Positions 8,370 through 14,902 of a DNA stretch of 27,541 nt are shown one piece after another; the first letter of the stretch is position 1, and each line of letters begins with the position of its first letter. Below the pieces are notes generated by a model. It was not told where the DNA came from and did no database searches. It saw only the letters and a list, made by a program, of their open reading frames with translations. Made by a program: the position numbers and the translations under genes. The stretch is from a virus, in the IMG/VR virus record IMGVR_UViG_3300042542_003080, positions 1-27,541 of that record; one strand, written 5' to 3'.

Positions 8370-9451
8370 AACGAGACCTCCGCACCGTTGATGGTGCCGG
8401 TGACGAGCTTCGTGACGGTGACGGTCGACAGGTAGCGGATGGCCGCACCCGCAGCACCGCCCTGCGCCGCCGTGATGGCGGTGCCCAGCGAGCTGCCCGG
8501 CGACCCTGCCGCCCCCGGCCCGCCGCCTGCGCCGCCGCTGTTGTGGCCCGCCAGGACGCCACCGAGGCCGCCGAGGCCGATCGTGCCGCCCTGGCCGTTG
8601 CCGGCCGCCAGCTGGCCAGCGCCGCCGAGGCCGAAGCCGCCGAGGCCCGGCTCCGAGGCGAGGTAGCCAGCACCGCCGCCGCCACCGCAGCCAGGCACGG
8701 CGACGAACGTGCCGCCGCCGCCGCCGCCACCGCCGCCCTGGATGAAGCCGCGGTTGACGACGACGAGGTTGTTCCAGGTCTGGATCGCCGCGCCGCCGGC
8801 CTGCCCAGGACCGTTGAACGCGGACGGAGGGACCAGTCCGCCCTGGCCGCCGGCACCACCGCGGCCGCAGATGCGGGCGCCGGCCTCGAGCAGCAGCTTG
8901 ATCGTCGTGCCGGTCGGCCAGACGCCCGTATCGAAGGCCGGGATCGCAACCGACGTGCTGCCGATGACGTGGCCAGCCGCGATCGTGCAGGTGACGGCGT
9001 AGGGCACGTCGTCGAACGCGCCAGCCGACCGCGCATACTCGCGCAGGTTGAGGTTCGTCTGCGTTGTCAACCGTAGGTTTACAACCTTGCGGTCGGCGAG
9101 GCCGGTGCCGAGCGTCGCCGTCCCGCTGCGCACGTAGACCTGCCACAGGCCCTCGACCGTGATGAACGGAAGGTGCAGGTCGGCGACTTGTCCAGGCGTC
9201 AGCGTCGCGAACGTCGTCCCCAGGATGCCGAGGATGGTCAGGTTCGCCGTCCCGGCGTTCACGATGCGGAAGATGTCGGCGCCGGTGCGCAGGAACAGGG
9301 CGAGGGGCAGGACGGCGAACGTGGCAGACGACGGGCGCACCACGTGCAGGCGCTTGCCGCCCGGACCCCACGGCAGGCCGAGGGTGTAGAACGGGCCACC
9401 GGTCGAGACGTCGACCGAGCCGCCGAACCATGCATCTCCGGTGACGCTCAC
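8366..9451 (-). CDS. Polyglycine-rich tail adhesin-like protein
   Basis: 361 aa. Residues about 35-115 form a small beta domain (GADIFRIVNAGTANLTI..., GLWQVYV) that resembles the C-terminal domain of the neighbouring DUF2460 protein. About 120-190 is a linker/beta segment, and about 196-335 is extremely glycine-rich, with a run of nine Gly at 239-247 and GGG/GLGG blocks separated by short hydrophobic turns. Such blocks form polyglycine-II sandwiches in T-even gp38 adhesins and other phage tip proteins, so host recognition is plausible. Start is GTG 9451, overlapping the DUF2460 stop as GTGA. It sits inside a module (DUF2460-DUF2163) whose genes are usually adjacent. Confidence 0.7.
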   Translation of the reverse strand: MSVTGDAWFGGSVDVSTGGPFYTLGLPWGPGGKRLHVVRPSSATFAVLPLALFLRTGADIFRIVNAGTANLTILGILGTTFATLTPGQVADLHLPFITVEGLWQVYVRSGTATLGTGLADRKVVNLRLTTQTNLNLREYARSAGAFDDVPYAVTCTIAAGHVIGSTSVAIPAFDTGVWPTGTTIKLLLEAGARICGRGGAGGQGGLVPPSAFNGPGQAGGAAIQTWNNLVVVNRGFIQGGGGGGGGGTFVAVPGCGGGGGAGYLASEPGLGGFGLGGAGQLAAGNGQGGTIGLGGLGGVLAGHNSGGAGGGPGAAGSPGSSLGTAITAAQGGAAGAAIRYLSTVTVTKLVTGTINGAEVSF

Positions 9452-10401
9452 GAGGTCATCACCCACGTCGAAGTGCTGCCGCTGCGCACAAGGTTGATGC
9501 GGCGCGCGCTGCCGGCGCTGATGGCGGTGCCGAGGGCGTTGCCGGCGTCGTCGCGGACCTGCACGGTTCCCGCCGAACCGGTCGCGTTGTTGATGACGAA
9601 GACGTCGATGCCGCTGCCCATCTCGCCCGGCACCGGGAGGAACGCGTTGATCGCAGCGCCAGGAACGATGTTGATGAGCCGGCCGTCGGCGTAGCTGAGC
9701 GTGACGTCCTGCGAGGTCGTGATGTTGAAGCAGCCTCCGGGGTCGACGCGCTCCGGCTGCTCGACCTCGTTCAGCACTTCCTGCAGGTCGAGAAGCGGCA
9801 GGCTCCAGGTCTGGAACGCGTCGGCCTGCAGCCGGGCCCATCGGTCGAAGTCGAGCGAGAAGCGCACCGGCACGAAGAACTGGTAGCCGGCGGTGACGAT
9901 CTGGCCGAGCGTCGGGGCCGCGGCGAGCGTGACGACGCCTGCGCTGTTGACCGTGAACGACGTCGTCGGCGTGCCCGCGACCGCGACCAGCACGGAGCCG
10001 CTGACCGGCAGCGTGATCGTGCGGGTGTATTCGCTCGGCCCGGTGGCGCCGTAGCGCTTCACCAGCTGGAAGTTCGTCCTCGTGCCGTCGCCGGTGCCGA
10101 GCACTTGGTCGAGTGCGGCCGGCGCCGTCTCGCCGTCGGCGTTGCTGGTGTAGTCGGCGAAGTCGGTGACCTTGAACGAGTGCAACGCGCCGCGGCGTTC
10201 CAGCGCGAACGACTTCAGCTCTTTCGCCTCGGCCGGCGTCTGCAGCGCCTTGACCAGCGAGAGCCGGTGCACGGCCTGCGCCTGCCGCGCGACGCGGACC
10301 TCGTGCCCGCTCGCGGTCGTCTGGATGATCGTGGCGAAACCGGGGCCGCTCTGGCTGGCATACTGGATGCCGCTCGGAAGGGTGACGTCGTGGAATGCCA
10401 T
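9448..10401 (-). CDS. DUF2460 distal-tail protein (GTA gp12-like)
   Basis: 317 aa. Residues 1-210 match the DUF2460/TIGR02217 family, which forms the distal tail ring at the tube-hub junction. Typical are FHDVTLPSGIQYASQSGPGF, the RVARQAQAVHRLSL and ELKSFALERRGALHSFKVTDF segments, and the FFVPVRFSLDFD motif. After this core (about 225-317) there is an additional beta domain, not part of the basic family, with GIDVFVINNATGSAGTVQV and a final W. The ATG at 10401 follows the tape-measure stop by 3 nt. The gene is the first of the conserved tail-tip module. Confidence 0.85.
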   Translation of the reverse strand: MAFHDVTLPSGIQYASQSGPGFATIIQTTASGHEVRVARQAQAVHRLSLVKALQTPAEAKELKSFALERRGALHSFKVTDFADYTSNADGETAPAALDQVLGTGDGTRTNFQLVKRYGATGPSEYTRTITLPVSGSVLVAVAGTPTTSFTVNSAGVVTLAAAPTLGQIVTAGYQFFVPVRFSLDFDRWARLQADAFQTWSLPLLDLQEVLNEVEQPERVDPGGCFNITTSQDVTLSYADGRLINIVPGAAINAFLPVPGEMGSGIDVFVINNATGSAGTVQVRDDAGNALGTAISAGSARRINLVRSGSTSTWVMTS

Positions 10402-10404
10402 GCG

Positions 10405-11730
10405 TTAGGACGTGGTGATGCCGGGGCCGCCGACTTGGGGGATGCCGCTGTTCTGCACCCTCTGCGTGCCGGTGATGCCACCGACCACAGCACCGAAGAG
10501 GCCGCCGACGCCTTCCTGGAAGCCCTGGCGCGCGAGCGACTGGAACACCGCGGCCAGCGCGCCGCGCAGAGTGTTGGCGCCGCTGATGGCGTCGAAGAGA
10601 GCGCCGCCGATGGCCGCGCCGAACTGCTCGCCGGCCCGCGTCGCGCGCTCGATGTTCTCGTTGATGCGCTCCCAGCGCTCGGCCTGCTGCTGCATCTGCT
10701 CCTCGGTCATCCGGACGCCGGAGCCGGGGACGCCGTTGTCGGGGTTGAGGATGTCTTCGATGGACGGGTTCGCGTTGAACCCAGGGCGCAGGACGCCGGT
10801 GGAGTAGAGGGCGGAGTCTGAGACGTTGCGGGCGAACGGGCCTAGCGCCTCTGGCGTCGATACCTGCCCGGTCTGCCGAAGCAGCGATTGAGCTTGGCTC
10901 CGCAGCACCGCGAGCGCCTGCTCGTTGGTGAGCCGCACAGCCCCCGGGCTTGTGTTCTCGAAGTTCTCGATCCTCGGGAACCCGCCCGGGCCACCGGAAA
11001 CCGTCCTCGAATCAGCGAACGACCCGCGAGACAGGAACTGCGCAGCCGACTGGTTGCCCTCGAAGGCAAGGAACGCGATCAACTGCTGGTCCGAAAGCCC
11101 CGCCGCGTCGCGAAGCTGGTTGAACCCGCCCGGCAGACCTTGGCCAGCGACAAGGCCCTGCTGAAGCTGCTGGATCTGGCGGAGCTGCCGGCCGGACCTT
11201 GCAGCAGGGTCGTCAGGGATGCCGAGCAGCCTGTTCGCTCGATCGGAGATGTCGTTCTTGCGGATCTCGTCCGCGAGGGCTTGGTAGTCGACCGCGGCCT
11301 GCTTCGCTCCGCTGCTGAACGCTGCGAACGCCGTGGCCGCGATGCCGATCGCAGTCGCCACCGCCCCGATCGGGTTCGCGCGGATGACGGCGCCCAGCGT
11401 CCCGAACACCGTCGCCGCGCCGCCGACCGCGCCGCGCAGCTGCTGGAAGTCTCGCGCCGTGTTGCCGACCTCGAGCAGCGTGCGGCTGGCGTTGAACAGG
11501 CCGGCGGCCGTGTTCAGCTCGCCGAACGCCTTCGCGGTCTGGCTGATGCCGGTCGCGATCTGGACGCCGCCGCCGGTGACCTGGAAGGCGGACGAGAGCG
11601 CGCTACCGGAGCGCTGGACCTCGGTCGCCGTCTTGGCCGCGGTCGCCGTGACGGAGTCGAGAGCCGTCTTGGCCACCGCCGCCCCGCGCTGCATCCCCGT
11701 CGCGTCGATCAGCAGTTCGAGAGTTGGCAT
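10405..11730 (-). CDS. Tape measure protein (short)
   Basis: 441 aa. An N-terminal helical segment rich in Ala, Thr, Ser and Gln (about 25-95) is followed by a hydrophobic stretch ANPIGAVATAIGIAATAFAAF (about 137-157) typical of tape measures, then charged helical sequence to the C-terminus. It lies exactly between the G/GT chaperones and the distal-tail gene, the standard tape-measure slot. Using the usual ~0.15 nm per residue relation, 441 aa suggests a tail of only about 60-70 nm (inference). The start ATG 11730 has an upstream AAGGGGG Shine-Dalgarno. The first 128 nt overlap the end of the frameshift product of the chaperone gene. Confidence 0.8.
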   Translation of the reverse strand: MPTLELLIDATGMQRGAAVAKTALDSVTATAAKTATEVQRSGSALSSAFQVTGGGVQIATGISQTAKAFGELNTAAGLFNASRTLLEVGNTARDFQQLRGAVGGAATVFGTLGAVIRANPIGAVATAIGIAATAFAAFSSGAKQAAVDYQALADEIRKNDISDRANRLLGIPDDPAARSGRQLRQIQQLQQGLVAGQGLPGGFNQLRDAAGLSDQQLIAFLAFEGNQSAAQFLSRGSFADSRTVSGGPGGFPRIENFENTSPGAVRLTNEQALAVLRSQAQSLLRQTGQVSTPEALGPFARNVSDSALYSTGVLRPGFNANPSIEDILNPDNGVPGSGVRMTEEQMQQQAERWERINENIERATRAGEQFGAAIGGALFDAISGANTLRGALAAVFQSLARQGFQEGVGGLFGAVVGGITGTQRVQNSGIPQVGGPGITTS

Positions 11731-12513
11731 CAGCGGCCCCCTTCTTCGCGTTCACCATGGCCAAGAACTCGCGGTCCATGGCCCGCAGCAGCGTGCACCA
11801 GCGCCGACGCTCCTCGCCGACAATCCCGTTGTCCTCGCACCAGCGCGACAGCTCCGAGTAGGCGAGGCCGCTGGCGGCCATGCCGATCGTTCGCCCCTCG
11901 CTCAGTTCGTGCCACGCGTTCCATACTGGTTGCAGGTCGTCGTCGAGTTCGGGTTCCGGCCCGATGTCCGGCATGGGCGGTCGCCCGTGCTTTGCTCGCA
12001 GCTCCGCTTCCTTCGCCCGCCGTCGCCGCTCGTCCGGTGGGTAGCGGTGAAGCCACCGAAGGCGGCTCGTCAGTTTCCCGCAGCCTTCGCGACCTCCTGC
12101 GCTGCCAGAGCCGCGCGCCAGTTCGCCGCCGACTGCACGAACTCGCGCAGCGAAAGCCATGCGTCGTCCGTCATCAGCTCGACGGCCTTGTCCTCGGACC
12201 ACGGCAGCGGCTGCCCGCCGACCACGAGGCCGCGCCAGCCGCGCAGGACCGCCCGGCCCAGCGCCTGGCCCTGGATCAACCGCAGCATGGCGTCGTTGGC
12301 CTTGCCCTCGCGGATCTCGTAGAGGTGCGGCCGGCGCGCGTCGTCGAGGGCGCGCTCGTAGGCGGTCAGCGCCGGCACGATCAGCAGCGCCGGCCCTTCG
12401 CCGGGGTCGTCGACTGCCTTGCCGCCGATGCGGCCGTCGGTCTCGCGCCAGATCGACCACCACACGCCGCCAGCGACCTTCGCCGGGTCGACCTTGATGC
12501 CGAGGAGGTCCAT
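11603..12513 (-). CDS. Tail assembly chaperone GT fusion by -1 frameshift
   Basis: Predicted 303-aa product: the 147 residues of the G-type protein joined after Asn147 to 156 residues in the -1 frame, beginning LTSRLRWLHRYPPDE. The T-like part contains a DUF1799-like pattern: WNAWHELSEGRTIGMAASGLAY, a central CEDNGI, and AMDREFLAMVNAKK. Slippage at GGGAAAC (12079-12073) re-reads one base and continues to the first stop in that frame at 11603. The final ~40 residues overlap the tape-measure start and are low-complexity Arg/Gly/Asp-rich. The location, frame and heptamer exactly match the conserved frameshift of long-tailed phages. Whether the low-complexity tail is functional is unknown. Confidence 0.8.
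12070..12513 (-). CDS. Tail assembly chaperone, G-type product
   Basis: 147 aa. This gene occupies the standard position between the tail tube and tape measure. It is helical and soluble, with WWSIWRETDGRIGG near the N-terminus and a C-terminal helix LREFVQSAANWRAALAAQEVAKAAGN. Family role: bind and hold the tape measure during tail polymerisation. The ATG at 12513 shares its A with the tail-tube stop (TGATG). The reading frame ends with GGA AAC TGA, where a perfect slippery heptamer precedes the stop, so most ribosomes make this short form and a minority make the longer GT form. Confidence 0.8.
   Translation of the reverse strand: MDLLGIKVDPAKVAGGVWWSIWRETDGRIGGKAVDDPGEGPALLIVPALTAYERALDDARRPHLYEIREGKANDAMLRLIQGQALGRAVLRGWRGLVVGGQPLPWSEDKAVELMTDDAWLSLREFVQSAANWRAALAAQEVAKAAGN
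12073..12079 (-). promoter_or_regulatory. -1 programmed ribosomal frameshift site GGGAAAC
   Basis: In the zero frame this reads G GGA AAC followed at once by TGA, a canonical X_XXY_YYZ heptamer; lambda uses GGGAAAG at the same place. Four nucleotides downstream a potential hairpin GAGCCGCC-TTC-GGTGGCTT (one internal G-U pair) could stimulate slippage. The -1 frame then stays open to 11603. Confidence 0.85.
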
Positions 12514-13658
12514 CAGACGAACCTCTGAATGCGGAGCGTGCACCCTTCGACCGGGTCGAGCACAGCCTGCCCGCTGCCGTCGAGGTAGTCGTCCTGGTTG
12601 AGGCCGCGCGTGTCGGCGCCGAGGTCGGACCACTTGTGCTGCGGCATCGACACCGTGAGCACGCGCCCGCCGCTGTCCTGCATCGCGAACCACAGATCGG
12701 TGGCCACGTTGCCGGTGTAGTTGGACATCTCCGTCCAGTTCGACAGGTAGCTCGAACTCGACGTCGTCACCTGCGTCGCACCCCACGAGAAGCCGGTCGC
12801 GCCCAGCGTGCCGACCTGCGTCTGCGCGCGGATGCTGTGCGTCATCGAGAAGCCGATGGACTTCGCCGAGTAGGCCGAGCCGCCGAGGTTGAACACCGGG
12901 ACGCCGAGCGCATCGAGGATCGGCATGGTCGTCGGGTTGGTCGTGCTGACCGCGTAGGTGCTCGTGTTGCGCTGCGAGCTCGCGCCCAGCAGGTCGAACG
13001 AGCAGGTCGTGATGCCGCCGTCGGCGATGTTGATCGACATGCCGTTGACGACCACCTTCTCGAAGAGCTCGAAGAGCGAGCCGTCGGTGCGCGCGACCTC
13101 GACGTCGAAGTAGTATTGCTGCGTGCCGTTCTTCATGCGCGCGCCGCGCGTGACGGTCACGTTTCCGGCGCTGCCGGTGAAGTTGGCCGCGGCCTCGACG
13201 GTGAGCGTCAAGGCCACCACCGCCGTCACCTTCCAGAGGCCGTTGTCTCCGGCCGGCGTGGCGCCCGTGGTTCGGACGATGTCGCCGACCTCGATGCCGT
13301 CCGAGATGAACGAGCCCGACGCGCGCGTGATGGTCTTCGCCGCACCGGTCGTCGAGCAGCTGGCCACGGTGGCCACCGCCGTCTCGGTGGCCCGCATCGC
13401 GCCGCGCATCAGGAACCAGAGCGCCTCGTTGACCACCGGGAACGTCAGCTCCGCCGGCAGGCCGCCGCTGACCGACTGCGTCAGCCGCACCAGATCCTGG
13501 ATGTTGGCGTCGGTGCGCAGCGTGTTGCTCTGCTGGTAGCCGACGCGGTTGCGAAGGCTCTGCGCCGTCACCGGGAACACGAGAAGGTCGCGCGTCGCCG
13601 GGGTGGCGAAGCTGCTGCGCTGGACGATGCCAACGCGCACGGCATTCGATGCGGTCAT
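12513..13658 (-). CDS. Major tail tube protein
   Basis: 381 aa. Family resemblance is to phage tail-tube proteins starting FATPATRDLLVFPVTAQSLRNRVGYQQSNTLR with a QSVSGGLPAELTFP segment. The C-terminal half has repeated beta strands, including FDVEVARTDGSLFELFEKVVVNGMSI and WSDLGADTRGLNQDDY. About residues 98-172 look like an inserted beta module (GIEVGDIVRTTG...DNGLWKVTAV...LTV), a common insertion in this family that would project from the tube surface. It starts at ATG 13658, overlapping the tail-terminator stop as ATGA, and is followed directly by the chaperones. It polymerises in hexameric rings to build the tail tube. Confidence 0.85.
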   Translation of the reverse strand: MTASNAVRVGIVQRSSFATPATRDLLVFPVTAQSLRNRVGYQQSNTLRTDANIQDLVRLTQSVSGGLPAELTFPVVNEALWFLMRGAMRATETAVATVASCSTTGAAKTITRASGSFISDGIEVGDIVRTTGATPAGDNGLWKVTAVVALTLTVEAAANFTGSAGNVTVTRGARMKNGTQQYYFDVEVARTDGSLFELFEKVVVNGMSINIADGGITTCSFDLLGASSQRNTSTYAVSTTNPTTMPILDALGVPVFNLGGSAYSAKSIGFSMTHSIRAQTQVGTLGATGFSWGATQVTTSSSSYLSNWTEMSNYTGNVATDLWFAMQDSGGRVLTVSMPQHKWSDLGADTRGLNQDDYLDGSGQAVLDPVEGCTLRIQRFV

Positions 13659-14068
13659 GTCACTACCTCGTCGACTCGGAAGGGGATGCGGACGGTCCGC
13701 CGGCACCAGGCCCCGTCGACTTCGGCGGTGCCGATGATCGAGGGCGCTGGCGTGAAGGAGATGAGGGCGGGCGTCTCGGTGGACACGCCGCGGAAGGCTG
13801 CGATGACGGTCGCGGCGCGGTCGAGGAGGGCCGCGTCGCCGAGGCGAGCCGGCGCGAACAGGTTGACCGTGGCGGAGCCCGTGGACCGGTAGCGAGCGGT
13901 GCCGGTGGCGACCTGCGTCGTGCTGTCGACCGCGATCGAGAATCGGCACCAGCTCTGGACGGCGTCGGCCGGTTGCGGACCGTTGTCGTGCACGGTCACG
14001 AGCTCGAGCTCGTCAGTGACGAGCGTCTTGAACCGGGCCCGGATCCACTCGAAGGCGGCGGGGCTCAC
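13655..14068 (-). CDS. Tail terminator protein (DUF4128-like)
   Basis: 137 aa. Its size, helical start (AAFEWIRARFKTLV) and alternating beta strands (WCRFSIAVDSTTQVATG, ATVNLFAP, CRRTVRIPFRVDEVVT) match the small tail-terminator proteins that cap the tube and join it to the neck. It sits between a gp10-like neck gene and the tail tube, the canonical position. The start is GTG 14068, overlapping the gp10-like stop as GTGA. The longer upstream frame is a shadow. The terminator assignment relies on both the sequence pattern and synteny. Confidence 0.75.
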   Translation of the reverse strand: MSPAAFEWIRARFKTLVTDELELVTVHDNGPQPADAVQSWCRFSIAVDSTTQVATGTARYRSTGSATVNLFAPARLGDAALLDRAATVIAAFRGVSTETPALISFTPAPSIIGTAEVDGAWCRRTVRIPFRVDEVVT

Positions 14069-14535
14069 GACACCCTCGCATACTTGGCCGAGATGGCGGC
14101 GACGGCCTGCGCGACCATGCCGGCGGGCGCCTGCTTGCTCCAGCCGTTCTCCAGCGCGTCCATGTAGTCGAGCGGGTTGGTGATCCAGACCGCCGACGGC
14201 TGCGTGATGCGGCCGACGACCGCGAAGCCGTCCGACAGCGCGCGCGCGCCCGTGGCGTCGACACCCTGCAGCGGCGATCGAGCCGGCGCACCGATCGCGA
14301 TCTGCCAGTTGCGCCGCGCCTGGCCGCCGACGTAGCCCTTCGGCAGCGGCGGCAGGCCCTTCAGCGCGCGCTTCTGGTTGCCCTTCCACCGGGTCGAGTT
14401 GCCGACCGGCGTCGCCTGCACGATCGCGGTGAACGTCTCGGCGACGATCTGCTTCTGCATCTGGACCGCGCGCGCCGGCACCTCCTCGGAGAGCCATCGC
14501 TCGATCTCGAGCTTGAACTGGCGGGCGTCAGCCAT
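14065..14535 (-). CDS. HK97 gp10-like neck/tail completion protein
   Basis: 156 aa. An N-terminal helix with many charged residues (ARQFKLEIERWLSEEVPARAVQMQKQIV) is followed by a segment with TPVGNSTRWKGNQKRALKG and a C-terminal WITNPLDYMDALENGWSKQAPAGMV. The ending 'Y...LE.G.s..aP.GMv' is diagnostic of the HK97 gp10 / tail-component family that bridges head closure and tail terminator. The ATG at 14535 overlaps the previous gene by 8 nt. Length is normal for the family. Confidence 0.85.
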   Translation of the reverse strand: MADARQFKLEIERWLSEEVPARAVQMQKQIVAETFTAIVQATPVGNSTRWKGNQKRALKGLPPLPKGYVGGQARRNWQIAIGAPARSPLQGVDATGARALSDGFAVVGRITQPSAVWITNPLDYMDALENGWSKQAPAGMVAQAVAAISAKYARVS

Positions 14536-14902
14536 TGCCCACCTCGCCGCAGTCGAGCCGGAAGGCGACCGTGCCGCCCTGCAGCTGCAGCGGGAACAGG
14601 TTCGCGACCTGCCACGTCCGGCCGCCGACGACCAGCCGGTCGCCCAGCTTCGGCGTCAGCGAGAGCCCCACCGCCGACACGTAGAACGTGCCGGTCACAG
14701 TCTGCTCCGTCGACAGGTCGCGCCAGCGCTTCGACTCCTCGACCGGGCCCGCTAGCGTGACCGAGACGTCGACCGGCGTGCCGGTGACGGTGCCGTCGGT
14801 CGCGTAGGTCGACGGCATGCTGCGCAGCGTGCCACCGGCCGGCGGGCCGAACTCGGCCAGGATCTCGCGCGCGAAGGTCTGGAACTCCGACAGCAGGCTC
14901 AT
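14528..14902 (-). CDS. Head closure / neck protein
   Basis: 124 aa from ATG 14902, which overlaps the connector stop as ATGA (another ATG six codons upstream is less likely). A short helical start (SLLSEFQTFAREILAEFG) precedes a small beta barrel with SVTLAGPVEESKRWRDLSTEQTVTGTFYV, SLTPKLGDRLVVGGRTWQV and a final AFRLDCGEV. The phrase 'GD.l..gG..w.V' is typical of phage head-closure (SPP1 gp16-like) proteins. Synteny between connector and gp10-like protein agrees. It has no membrane segment or catalytic site. Confidence 0.7.
   Translation of the reverse strand: MSLLSEFQTFAREILAEFGPPAGGTLRSMPSTYATDGTVTGTPVDVSVTLAGPVEESKRWRDLSTEQTVTGTFYVSAVGLSLTPKLGDRLVVGGRTWQVANLFPLQLQGGTVAFRLDCGEVGNG

Noticed and set aside
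8700-8800. GCC/GCG-rich stretch in the Gly-rich gene as a DNA microsatellite
   Set aside because: The reiteration follows glycine codons of a coding frame; no regular repeat unit beyond codons.
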